Assembly (NCBI GenBank): GCA_910578505.1
Contig: CAJTPV010000011.1
Location: 16,662-80,661 of the forward strand
DNA: 64,000 nucleotides
Reading direction: 5' to 3'
Origin: an uncultured Oscillospiraceae bacterium
GTDB lineage: Bacteria; Bacillota; Clostridia; Oscillospirales; Oscillospiraceae
Shown here: positions 50,338-58,722 of the stretch, piece by piece
Layout: every line of letters starts with the position of its first letter
Position numbering within the stretch: the stretch's first letter is position 1
Position numbers and translations under genes: made by a program
Notes under the pieces: model-generated
The model's input: the letters and a program-made list of their open reading frames with translations, nothing else
Told to the model about the DNA's origin: nothing
Database searches by the model: none

Positions 50338-51165
50338 TTAGCAGTTGCCAGTGTAGACATGAGACAGATATTCCTGTGCTGCCTCAGCAAGCCGGTAGAC
50401 CTGCTCCACAGGGGTGGGCGGGCGGTCCGTCATCTGATATCGGGGAAAGAACCGGGACAGGTGCAGGGGGATTTCTGGGCTGATTGAGGCCAACCATTGT
50501 GCCAGTTCACGAATCTCTTCCGCACTGTCGTTTTCTCCGGGGACCAGCAGGGTGGTCACCTCCACATGGCACTGCTCCGCCGCCAGGATGATGGAGCGCT
50601 TGACCGTCTCCAGGTCCCCGCCTAGCCGCCGGTACCACGCAGGGGTAAATCCTTTCAGGTCGATGTTGGCGGCATCGATCAAGGGCAGGAGCGTCCGCCA
50701 GGGGGTCTCCTCAATGGTGCCATTAGTGACCAGCACGTTGACCATCCCCTGTGCATGGACCAGCGAAGCGCAGTCCCGGACATACTCGCAGCTCACCAGC
50801 GGCTCGTTGTAGGTGTAGGCCACGCCGATGTTTCCCCGGGTGCGCAGCTCAGCCGCTTTGCTGGTCAACTGCTCCGGGGATAGCTCCACCGTCTGCATAT
50901 CCGTCTCCCCGGCCATGGATATTTCATGGTTCTGGCAGAAGGGGCAGCGCAGGTTACAGCCGAAGCTGCCCACGGAGAGGATCAGACTGCCAGGACGGAA
51001 GCGCCGCAGGGGCTTTTTCTCAATGGGGTCCAGATCCAGGCTGGTCAACTTCCCATAGTTCAGCGGGATAACGGCCCCATCCCGGCAGGTCCTGGCCCGG
51101 CAGAGGCTGGTTTGGCCCTCCTCCAGCTTGCAGTGGTGGAAGCACAGCTCACAAATTGCGCTCAT
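50338..51165 (-). CDS. amrS: AmmeMemoRadiSam system radical SAM enzyme
   Basis: 275 residues. Radical SAM cluster motif C-N-L-R-C-P-F-C, preceded by N-terminal Cys-rich CELCFHHCKLEEGQTSLC-type segment of the AmrS family. The reaction is not established. It overlaps the upstream AmrA/B gene by 4 bases. It is the last gene of its operon. Confidence 0.9.
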   Translation of the reverse strand: MSAICELCFHHCKLEEGQTSLCRARTCRDGAVIPLNYGKLTSLDLDPIEKKPLRRFRPGSLILSVGSFGCNLRCPFCQNHEISMAGETDMQTVELSPEQLTSKAAELRTRGNIGVAYTYNEPLVSCEYVRDCASLVHAQGMVNVLVTNGTIEETPWRTLLPLIDAANIDLKGFTPAWYRRLGGDLETVKRSIILAAEQCHVEVTTLLVPGENDSAEEIRELAQWLASISPEIPLHLSRFFPRYQMTDRPPTPVEQVYRLAEAAQEYLSHVYTGNC

Positions 51166-52550
51166 GTATGCCGCACCACCTCAAATCGCTCCAGGGTATA
51201 GTGCTCCCGGGCGCTGATGCCGCCCTTCTGACGGGCGATGTCAATTTGCTGTTCCACAGTGTCCACGTCCTCCAAATCGGGTAGCAGCAGTCCCCTTCGA
51301 CCACCGCAGGATACGATGACGCCATACCGCTTCACATCCAACTGCGCCGGGGAGTCGATTGGCTCCGGCACACCCAGCACATCCACGCTGTACTCCAGGC
51401 TGTCCAGCTCGTCCGCCCGCACCGGGGCAAACCGGGGGTCCATGGAACAGGCGGAGACGGCGTTCTGGACGATTTCCCAGGCCACACTGGCGGTGGTTGG
51501 GCCGGTGGTGCCGATGCAGCCCCGCAGCTGGCCGTGGGCGTGGAGGGAGACAAAGGCTCCGGCGGCTCTGCCTGTCATCTCGCCGGGCAGGCCGTCCGGC
51601 AGTGTGTCCAGCTGTTTTCCTGTGCGTACATAGGTCTCCAGCGACAGCCGGGCCAGCCTGACCCAGGGGTCCTCGGCCGCTTTGCGCTCTGCCAGACGGG
51701 CACGCTCCATTTCCTCGCACTGCCGCTCAAAACAGCGGTTCTCGTCCGGGCCGGTCACAGCGAAGGTGGCCACACCGTAGCCCACGCCGAAGGTTCCCTC
51801 GTAGTTGAGCAGGGCAGGGGACACAGCCAGGCCGTCCAGCGCCCCGGCCATGATCTGGAAGGAGCGCAGACCACACTCCGCCGCCCGGTCGCACAGGGAG
51901 GCGTCCATAGTCAGGAATTGCAGGAAATCCCCCGACTCCATGGCCTGGGTCACACGGCGGTCGAAGACGGGACCCTCGGGGGCGTACCCATAGGGGCCGT
52001 CATCTTTCAACTTGTGGGACAGGTCGCCGCTGGCTACAAATACCGTCCTGCGGCCCAAAGCGTCCACCGCACGGGCAATGCACTGACCGAGCCGGTAGTG
52101 CTCCAGCGGGGAGAATCCGGACAGACCGATGCGCAGGATGGGACAGTCCACCCCCGCCTCCCGGAGAAAGTACAGGGGGAGGAAGGTCCCGTGGTCCAGG
52201 GCGGGGTCCTTTTCCCCCAGTGTCCCGGCTTGGATGCCGCCTGCTTCTGCCTGGCGGACAAGCACCTGCCGCAGTTCAGCATCATATTGAACCTCCAGCT
52301 TAGTCTGGGGCGCACCGAAAGCGGACATATTGCCAGATGCGCCCTCGCCGGGGGAGATGTGGAAATAGTCGGCGTACATGACGGTGTGGGGGGAGGTGAC
52401 AATCAGCACCTCCGGTGCCCACGCTGCCACTTGCTTCGCGGCGGCGTGGTATGCGTCGATGGTGGCCTGAACCTCCGCTTCCCGTCCACGTCCTACGGTG
52501 GGGACGATGATGGGCGGGTGGGGTACGATAATGGCTCCTACGATTGACAT
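51162..52550 (-). CDS. Memo (AmrB) - AMMECR1 (AmrA) fusion protein
   Basis: 462 residues. Residues 1-265: Memo-like/class III extradiol dioxygenase fold (VPHPPIIVPTVGRG, SPHTVMYADYF, DHGTFLPLYFL, ASGDLSHKL). Residues about 285-462: AMMECR1 domain (GAFVSLHAHGQLRGCIGTTGP, NAVSACSMDPRF). With AmrS these form the AmmeMemoRadiSam set, of unknown chemistry. Start at 52550 follows AAAGGAGGG. Confidence 0.9.
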   Translation of the reverse strand: MSIVGAIIVPHPPIIVPTVGRGREAEVQATIDAYHAAAKQVAAWAPEVLIVTSPHTVMYADYFHISPGEGASGNMSAFGAPQTKLEVQYDAELRQVLVRQAEAGGIQAGTLGEKDPALDHGTFLPLYFLREAGVDCPILRIGLSGFSPLEHYRLGQCIARAVDALGRRTVFVASGDLSHKLKDDGPYGYAPEGPVFDRRVTQAMESGDFLQFLTMDASLCDRAAECGLRSFQIMAGALDGLAVSPALLNYEGTFGVGYGVATFAVTGPDENRCFERQCEEMERARLAERKAAEDPWVRLARLSLETYVRTGKQLDTLPDGLPGEMTGRAAGAFVSLHAHGQLRGCIGTTGPTTASVAWEIVQNAVSACSMDPRFAPVRADELDSLEYSVDVLGVPEPIDSPAQLDVKRYGVIVSCGGRRGLLLPDLEDVDTVEQQIDIARQKGGISAREHYTLERFEVVRHT

Positions 52551-53269
52551 GATGTTCCCTCCTTTTGCAGGCCGTCCAGGTGAAGAATCCAGGCATCCGG
52601 AACGGCAGACTGTATCAATGCGCGGGTCAGGTTGTACCAACTGCCGCATTTATCCAAAATAATAGCGTCCGCTGTGACCACATTCTCCATGCGGGAGAGC
52701 TGGCCATCCACACTGGGGTGCAGCTCCGCTTGAACCTCCACCCCTCTGCCATTCGCTTTACCCAGCAGCAGCGCCCGGAGACGTCCGGAGTTGGATACCT
52801 GCTGATCCAGATAGAACAGGGCCTTTTTCACACCCAGCTTCTCAAACCGGGCGATCAGCAGTTCCACCGCCTGTATGGTCTTATCCACGATACGGTAGCT
52901 GCCACGCAGTCCTGCAAGATCACGGATGGTCCCATCCATCCCCTCCAGCAGCAGGGAGCCGGATAGGGCAACCTCCAGGGTGATGATTGTATTAAACCCG
53001 TCCAACACCAGATAGTCTGGTGCCTGGATCAATTCCTTCCGTTTCCTGCGCTGCACAGCGCTGGCCGTTGATACGATGCGGGCCAGTGCCATCCGTTGCC
53101 GCTCGGAGAGAAGATGGTGGTTGCCTACAAAGGTAGAGGCGGATTTTGTGTCATATCCACGGTCCATCAGGAATACCAGCTCCTGGGCGGCGGCATTCAA
53201 TTGTTCGGCGGCCTTTGCTCCAAACTCAATGCTATCCTGCGGGACATAGCCGCGTCTGACGATTTCCAT
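52538..53269 (-). CDS. DUF434/DUF5616-type protein
   Basis: 243 residues. The start RRGYVPQDSIEFGAKAAEQL is the DUF434 signature; the C-terminal half (DGFNTIITLEVALSG, GSYRIVDKTIQAVELL) matches the DUF5616-type nuclease-like part. Overlaps the Memo gene by 13 bases and follows a zinc-ribbon gene by 7 bases; found beside Memo/AmrS genes in archaea and clostridia. Function unknown. Confidence 0.75.
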   Translation of the reverse strand: MEIVRRGYVPQDSIEFGAKAAEQLNAAAQELVFLMDRGYDTKSASTFVGNHHLLSERQRMALARIVSTASAVQRRKRKELIQAPDYLVLDGFNTIITLEVALSGSLLLEGMDGTIRDLAGLRGSYRIVDKTIQAVELLIARFEKLGVKKALFYLDQQVSNSGRLRALLLGKANGRGVEVQAELHPSVDGQLSRMENVVTADAIILDKCGSWYNLTRALIQSAVPDAWILHLDGLQKEGTSCQS

Positions 53270-53276
53270 AGCGCCC

Positions 53277-53432
53277 TCACTCGTCCCATAGATTGGCGTT
53301 TATACGCTGCTCAAATTCCTGAATCTCCTCCTTTGTTGCCTCGCGGATACTCTCTTTTCCGCAGTCTGGGCACTGTTTGGCAGGGGCAGTCCGGGAAAAC
53401 AGAAAGTGGCAGCTATCACACGCATATATCAT
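53277..53432 (-). CDS. 51-residue zinc-ribbon protein
   Basis: Short gene starting MIYACDSCHFLFS and ending NANLWDE, with C-x2-C and CPDC knuckles. It has a GTGAGG ribosome site and its stop lies 7 bases before the DUF434 gene, so it is the first gene of the AmmeMemoRadiSam operon. Rubredoxin/zinc-ribbon-like metal binding is expected. Easily missed because of its size. Confidence 0.75.
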   Translation of the reverse strand: MIYACDSCHFLFSRTAPAKQCPDCGKESIREATKEEIQEFEQRINANLWDE

Positions 53433-53462
53433 TATTTTTTCGCCTCACTTTCGTGCCCATTC

Positions 53463-53491
53463 AGTTTAGCACGGAACGGGGCATTTTTCAA
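53463..53491 (-). promoter_or_regulatory. Promoter of the AmmeMemoRadiSam operon
   Basis: Minus strand TTGAAA (53486-53491), 17-bp spacer, TAAACT (53463-53468), 31 bases before the zinc-ribbon start. Confidence 0.55.
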
Positions 53492-53517
53492 TTCAAAACA
53501 AGAAGGAGGCCAGCCAG

Positions 53518-53745
53518 GTGAAATGCTTGCTGAAGTACCAGTGGGTCAAGCTCCCCCGCAGTCAGATGCCAGCAGGTAAGGGCGTTATGGGCGCCTGGGC
53601 GCGGCTGGCTTCCCGTGCGGCCTTCCGCAACGGGCAGGCTCGCTACTGTGGCTATATCAATCAAGTTACCATTGGCTCCTGGGCAGGAGGCATCGTGGGG
53701 CTCAAGAGCATCCTGGGCATCAAAAACCGAAGCAAGGCCCTACAA
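53518..53745 (+). pseudogene. ICE accessory protein, N-terminal fragment
   Basis: About 75 residues (MKCLLKYQWVKLPR, GAWARLASRAAFRNGQARYCGY, GGIVGLKSILG) match the start of an HTH-type accessory protein that I associate with large clostridial conjugative elements. The frame then goes out of register and runs into unrelated sequence. AAGAAGGAGG precedes it. Confidence 0.6.
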
Positions 53746-54313
53746 GACCGAGCCTGCCGGGTATGGCAGTTCCACCAAGCCTGTCACAGCCACCCGCAGC
53801 TATCCCAACCTGGCCAGCGCCGATGCCAACCATCTGCCCAAGACCATTACAGAGGGGGGCCGGACGCTGAAACTCCAGGACATCCAGTGGCAGACCGATA
53901 ATACCTATAATGCCGATGACTACGAGATCGGAGACCAGTTTACCGCTATCTGTACCTACGGCGGCAGCAAGTCGGTCAGCTATGTCACCGGCTACACGAC
54001 TACCGCCAATTACACTGGAGAGGTGTACCGTACCGGCGTGACGGTCATCCGCTATACCGTTATCTTTACCGGTACCCCTATCGCCTCTGTTGATCCGGAG
54101 CCTGTGGCGAAGGAGGAACAGCCGCAGGCCGGAGCGGGATGGCCGGTTATGACAGTGCTCGGTTTGGCCGCCCTGGCCGCCGGCGCGGGCGGAACCTACT
54201 TTGTGATGAAACGAAAGGAGCGCATGAGCTATGAAGAAACTGCTGACGATGGCCGGGGTGGCGCTGATGCTCACCATGGCGATGGCCACGACGGCCATGG
54301 CGGCCGAGTATAA
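53740..54313 (+). pseudogene. Surface protein C-terminal fragment
   Basis: About 190 residues in a different frame: beta-repeat sequence (TRSYPNLASADANHLPKTI, VTGYTTTANYTGEV, IRYTVIFTGTPI), a short Pro/Glu linker and a C-terminal membrane segment (VMTVLGLAALAAGAGGTYFVM) followed by KRKER, typical of an element-encoded, membrane-anchored surface protein. Start and N-terminal body are missing. It overlaps the next signal-peptide gene. Confidence 0.6.
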
Positions 54314-54960
54314 TATCGACGGTCCGGAGGACCCCCTGTTCGCCTCCCCCACATCGGTGGACCAGGTCACAGTAGTAGGCGGCGGTGTGACGGAGCAGAG
54401 CAATATCGACCGCAGTAAGAATGCGGCCGTGGTTCCGCCGCCCTTCGGCAGCCCTGAGTCCTACCAGACCGGGAGCGGGGCCGTGCTGATCCCGCAGACG
54501 CAGACTCAGACGAGCGGTTCCGCCACTACTCCCATCGGAGGCGGTACCGCCTATTACCCGCCCGCTGAGTCCGTAACCCCGCCGGCGAGTAATGGCGGAA
54601 TACGCCCCTCAGCAGGCCTACGTGGACGGTGTCCCGGTCCAGATGAATGCGTACAACATCGGCGGCAACAACTATGTCAAGCTCCGTGACATCGGACAAA
54701 TGGTCGGTTTCAATGTCTATTGGGACGGCCGGGCGGTCCAGATCGACAGCAATGCTCCCTACACCGGCGAGGCCCCCGCACAGGGGAATGCTTCCATCCG
54801 TGTAGGCTGTTCCAAGGGGAGTACGCTGAAAGAGGGTGTAACCAGTACCCTGATTATCGCTCCCAGCCGTTCGGACTATGATTGATGCTGGCGGTGGCAG
54901 CCTGGGCGTCGGTATTACCGAAAACGATAGGGGAGCGACATTCTGCTTTATGTTCATCGG
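54231..54960 (+). pseudogene. Secreted-protein chimera with copper-amine-oxidase-like stalk
   Basis: The start is sound: signal peptide MKKLLTMAGVALMLTMAMA-TTAMA, then IDGPEDPLFASPT and a Ser/Thr/Pro region to about 54590. There the frame shifts and continues as YVDGVPVQMNAYNIGGNNYVK, LRDIGQMVGFNVYWDG, a copper-amine-oxidase N-terminal-like repeat, ending at 54885. A third piece in yet another frame (ENDRGATFCFMFIGLPG) ends near 54990. Looks like pieces of three element-encoded surface proteins. Confidence 0.55.
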
Positions 54961-55008
54961 GCTACCGGGAACACACAACCCGTACGAATAACTGAATAAC
55001 CGGCAAAC

Positions 55009-55042
55009 AAAGACCTTTCAGCTACGCTGAGAGGTCTTTTTC
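55009..55042 (+). terminator. Terminator before SpaA-like gene
   Basis: 13-bp stem AAAGACCTTTCAG / CTGAGAGGTCTTT (one G-T pair), then TTC. Confidence 0.75.
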
Positions 55043-55068
55043 TATGCCGAGAAGGAGAATGACAAAAC

Positions 55069-56154
55069 ATGAAATATATCCATAAACCGCATAACCGCCT
55101 GATCGCGGCTCTGCTGGTGCTGGTCTGTCTGCTTGGGCTTCTGCCTACGACAGCCATGGCCGCTACTCCGGACACGATCAAGATGGACGACTGCGCCTAC
55201 AATGGTGTCAAGTATGATTCCCCGGCCCTGGGCGAGTGCTATATGCACCAGATGCACTTTGGTCTCAACGGAAAGAGTACGATGGGCTTCTGTGCCGAGA
55301 AGGGCAAGGGCATGGGCTGGTCGCTGAAAGGCCACACATGGGGTAATCCAAAGCCCATCTCCGATCCCACGGTCAAGACGATGATGGCCTACTTCTACGC
55401 ACATTCCACCGGTGTCTTTACCGACCGGGCGATTGCCCTAGGTGAAAACACCGTTTGGAACAGCAACTACACCTGGACAATGAACGCCTGGACACAGGCC
55501 ATTGTTTGGCGGTACAAGGCCGGTCTGCTGGCAGACCCTGTCAACGCCTGTGCAGAGGAGCTGATGTGCGTCTACAACAATCTGGAACACACGAACTACA
55601 CCAGCATTGATGACCTGATAGACGGCATATCTTTCCGCGACCGGGTCAAGTACATCTTGGATTTGGGCGCTGAAGGCGTGTGGGGCGAGTGTGAAGTCTA
55701 TGAGTACGCATATACCGGCCCTGGCTCCAGTTATCACCCCTCCAACGATGTTCAGGCCGTTATGGTGGGCGAATTGAGTGTCATCCGGGAAAGATACGGT
55801 CTCACAGTCAGAAAGGTTGACTCCACTAACCCCAATAAGGGACTGCCCGGTGCCCGATTCTTGGTTGCATCTGAAAATGGCGCTTACTCTAAAGAGATTG
55901 TGACAGGCCAGGATGGCACCTATACTTTGTCCAATTTGGAAGCTGGTACCTATGCCGTGACTGAATTGGAACCGCCGGCCGACTATACTACCGGAGTATT
56001 TGTCTCCCTGGACGGCGGCATCGACTGCCTGTGTACCTATCCCAAGCGGGGCCGGCCGCCCCGCGGCTGCCGTGTCTCAGTGCGCATCCTGGGCATCAAT
56101 TACGAGAGCAACCGTATCTGGGGCGTCATCACCCATATGTCCACCGTGCGCTGA
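55069..56154 (+). CDS. SpaA-type pilin-like surface protein with abnormal C-terminus
   Basis: 361 residues. Signal peptide (LIAALLVLVCLLGLLPTTAMA), a thioester-type N-terminal region with FCAEKGKGMGW (about residues 80-250) and one SpaA/prealbumin-like domain (LTVRKVDSTNPNKGLPGARF ... GTYTLSNLEAGTYAVTELEPP). After PADYTTG the sequence changes to a Cys/Arg-rich tail (GGIDCLCTYPKRGRPPRGC) with no LPxTG anchor, so the 3' end is probably replaced by foreign sequence. GAAGGAGAATG precedes the start. Confidence 0.65.
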   Translation: MKYIHKPHNRLIAALLVLVCLLGLLPTTAMAATPDTIKMDDCAYNGVKYDSPALGECYMHQMHFGLNGKSTMGFCAEKGKGMGWSLKGHTWGNPKPISDPTVKTMMAYFYAHSTGVFTDRAIALGENTVWNSNYTWTMNAWTQAIVWRYKAGLLADPVNACAEELMCVYNNLEHTNYTSIDDLIDGISFRDRVKYILDLGAEGVWGECEVYEYAYTGPGSSYHPSNDVQAVMVGELSVIRERYGLTVRKVDSTNPNKGLPGARFLVASENGAYSKEIVTGQDGTYTLSNLEAGTYAVTELEPPADYTTGVFVSLDGGIDCLCTYPKRGRPPRGCRVSVRILGINYESNRIWGVITHMSTVR

Positions 56155-56250
56155 ATGTCAGAAGGTCCTGATTTCAATCTTTCAGCTTGGACTCATGTAC
56201 GGTGCGGCAGCATGGAAAGTCAACCCAGACCACATGCTTCTGAAAATGTA

Positions 56251-56279
56251 TTGCTATTGTGCGGACATAGTGGTATAAT
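56251..56279 (+). promoter_or_regulatory. Extended -10 promoter of toxin-antitoxin operon
   Basis: TTGCTA (56251-56256), 17-bp spacer, TGG-TATAAT (-10 at 56274-56279). Confidence 0.65.
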
Positions 56280-56321
56280 ATGAGGGAAACAGTTTGCCAT
56301 CTACAGGAAGGAGTGTCTCAC

Positions 56322-56627
56322 ATGGCAAAGACAGCAAACCTCTACGCCCGCATTGAGCCGGAAGTAAAGGAACAGGCGGAAAGCATTTTAGCTGCGCTGG
56401 GCATCCCGGTCTCTAACGCGATCAATATGTTCTATAAGCAAATCATTTTGCAGCGTGGCATCCCCTTTGAAATGAAGCTGCCGCAGGCAAGGGTAGTGGA
56501 TATGGGCAAGCTGACCGCACAGGAACTTGACCAGGAATTGGAAAAGGGATACCAAGATGTTCTGGCGGGCAGGACAAGACCGGCAAACAGGGTTTTTGAC
56601 GAAATCCGAAAGGACTACGGTATATGA
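56322..56627 (+). CDS. RelB/DinJ family antitoxin
   Basis: 101 residues. The ribbon-helix-helix start ANLYARIEPEVKEQAESILAALGIPVSNAINMF is the DinJ/RelB signature; the C-terminus (QELEKGYQDVLAGRT, FDEIRKDYGI) is the toxin-binding part. GAAGGAG precedes the ATG at 56322. Overlaps the toxin by 4 bases (ATGA); it should repress the promoter upstream. Confidence 0.9.
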   Translation: MAKTANLYARIEPEVKEQAESILAALGIPVSNAINMFYKQIILQRGIPFEMKLPQARVVDMGKLTAQELDQELEKGYQDVLAGRTRPANRVFDEIRKDYGI

Positions 56628-56953
56628 CATATTCAGTCGAGATCGCGGCTCAGGCAGAACAGGACTTGCGCGGTATCTTTGCGTATATCGCATACGAGCT
56701 GCAATCGGTCCAAAACGCTGCGGCGCAGCTTGCCAGACTGGAGGAAAACATTTGCGCCCTCGACCGGATGCCGGAGCGGTATCGCCGGTATGAAAAGGAG
56801 CCATGGTATAGCCGGGGCTGGCGGGTTATGCCGGTAGACCATTACTGTGTGTTCTATACGCCGGATCACGACCGCAAAATCGTGAACATCACCCGCGTAC
56901 TTTACGGGGGGAGGGACATAGGAACCGTCCTTGCCGATAGTGAAACAGTATAA
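56624..56953 (+). CDS. RelE/ParE family toxin
   Basis: 109 residues. MTYSVEIAAQAEQDLRGIFAYIAYEL and the C-terminal DRKIVNITRVLYGGRDI match the RelE/ParE fold. Probable ribosome-dependent mRNA interferase or gyrase inhibitor, held by the antitoxin encoded before it. Coupled by ATGA overlap. The pair may stabilise the element remnant. Confidence 0.88.
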   Translation: MTYSVEIAAQAEQDLRGIFAYIAYELQSVQNAAAQLARLEENICALDRMPERYRRYEKEPWYSRGWRVMPVDHYCVFYTPDHDRKIVNITRVLYGGRDIGTVLADSETV

Positions 56954-57052
56954 ATTCGAGCAAATTGATAGGATCCATGTTATCTTTGAATGGGCGGAGC
57001 CGATAAAACGGCTCTGCCCTTCTGCTACCCATTGCAAAGGAGCGATAAACCG

Positions 57053-57757
57053 ATGAATAGATCAAAAAAGCGAAAAAACCGGCTGTTTCCCATGCTCATA
57101 ACCGTCATGGTGCTGACCGCCGTTTTAACCCCTGCCGCCTATGCGGATACCGACGGCACTGAGCCGAAAATTGTGCAGCAGCCCGACCAACTGGTTTTGC
57201 AGTTAGGGACGCGCTGGGCCGGGGTGGAGTTTGAGCTGCGCACCGATGCCGGCATCTTTCCTGTTCCGGTTGTGGTAGACGAGTATGGCGTTTTGACCAT
57301 GGACCTGGGCGGCAGCACGACCTATACCTTGAGCTGCATTCACTCCACCGCCCCGATCCCTGACCCGGAACCCGAGCAGACCGGCCCGCCTCCGCCCGCT
57401 GTATCCGACCCCGTGCCGGAGGCTCCAGTCAGCCACAATGAGATCTACACACAGATGGAATACGCCACACGCCGCGGCCGGGAACAGGCCACAGACCCGG
57501 CGGAATTGCCCTGCGGCGTAGTGGACGACAGTCTGGAGGAGCGGGATGCCTGTCGGGAACTGATGGGGCTGCTGGACCGGGCTGAAGCTACAGCCACCGG
57601 CACCACGGCGAAAGGCATCCGGGCCATCCGGATGCGCATTGACGGATACTCCAGTAAGGAGATTGGCGAACTGCTTGGCGCCCCGGCTAACCATGTGACC
57701 GCATGGGTCTCCAAGGCCAGAAACCACATCCGTATGATGGGCCAGCCCAGTGTGTAG
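57053..57757 (+). pseudogene. Chimera: secreted protein fused to sigma-like HTH
   Basis: 234 residues. Residues 1-30 are a signal peptide (LFPMLITVMVLTAVLTPAAYA), 35-120 a beta-rich extracellular domain and Pro-rich linker. Residues about 125-234 (HNEIYTQMEYATRRGREQ ... GIRAIRMRIDGYSSKEIGELLGAPANHVTAWVSKARNHIR) are a cytoplasmic sigma-70 region-4-like HTH. The two parts cannot work in one place, so a deletion probably fused two element genes in frame. CAAAGGAG precedes the ATG. Confidence 0.65.
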
Positions 57758-57834
57758 TTTCCGGATAGCAAAAAAAGTCGAGCAGGCCGGTACTGGACGT
57801 GGTAAGATGTGAGGCGCAGGTGGAGGTGATTGAC

Positions 57835-58722
57835 TTGAATCAACAGCTTGAAGCCGTCCAGCGGATGCAGGACTTTATTGAGGTCCATCTTGACGAGGAG
57901 ATCACGTTGACAACTCTCTCCGAGGTATCGCTCTTTTCTCCCTGGCACTCTTACCGTCTCTTTAAGGACTGCGTGGGACTCACGCCAGCGGAGTATATCC
58001 GCCGGATGCGGCTTTCCCACTCCGCCATGCGTCTGAAGCAGGAACAGTGCTTTGTCACCGACGCGGCCTATGACTGCGGCTTTCAAAGTATAGACGGTTT
58101 CACCCGCGCCTTTTGCCGGGAATTTGGCTGTAACCCTGGGGACTACGTGAAAGCCCCCGTCCCAATCCGGCTGTTTATCCCCTATGGCGTGAAATTCAAG
58201 GAGCTGAGAAAGGATACCGTTGATATGGAAAACCTGCAAAGCGTATTCGTCCAGGTGGTCCGCAAGCCGGAGCGCAAGGTCATCCTCAAGCGCGGCGTCC
58301 GGGCCGAGGACTACTTTGCCTACTGCGCGGAGGTCAGCTGCGAGGTCTGGGGTGTGCTGGCCAGTATGGATTCCCTGTGCGGCGAGCCGGTCTGCCTCTG
58401 GCTGCCGGATGGGTACAGGAAGCCGGATACCTCCACCTATGTGCAGGGAGTTGAAACGACGCCGGACTACTCCGGGGACATTCCGGAGGGGTTCGATGTC
58501 ATCACCCTGCCAGCCGCAGAGTACCTGGCCTTCCAGGGCGAGCCCTTCAAAGAGGAGGATTACTCCCAGGCCATTCTCTCCGTGCAGTACGCCATGGACC
58601 ACTACGACCCGGCTGTCATCGGCTATGAGTGGGATGACAGCAATCCCCGTATCCAACTGGAGCCCCGAGGCGAGCGGGGCTACATCGAGCTGCGGGCCAT
58701 CAAAAGGAGGAAATCCGTATGA
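57835..58722 (+). CDS. AraC family regulator with GyrI-like domain
   Basis: 295 residues. Two HTH motifs in residues 5-105 (LTTLSEVSLFSPWHSYRLFK, VTDAAYDCGFQSIDGFTRAF) and a C-terminal GyrI/BmrR-like ligand domain from about 135 (FVQVVRKPERKVI ... GFDVITLPAAEYLAFQG). It should bind a small amphipathic ligand and activate the ABC exporter that follows with a 4-base overlap. TTG at 57835 is chosen because GGAGGTGAT lies upstream. Confidence 0.85.
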   Translation: MNQQLEAVQRMQDFIEVHLDEEITLTTLSEVSLFSPWHSYRLFKDCVGLTPAEYIRRMRLSHSAMRLKQEQCFVTDAAYDCGFQSIDGFTRAFCREFGCNPGDYVKAPVPIRLFIPYGVKFKELRKDTVDMENLQSVFVQVVRKPERKVILKRGVRAEDYFAYCAEVSCEVWGVLASMDSLCGEPVCLWLPDGYRKPDTSTYVQGVETTPDYSGDIPEGFDVITLPAAEYLAFQGEPFKEEDYSQAILSVQYAMDHYDPAVIGYEWDDSNPRIQLEPRGERGYIELRAIKRRKSV

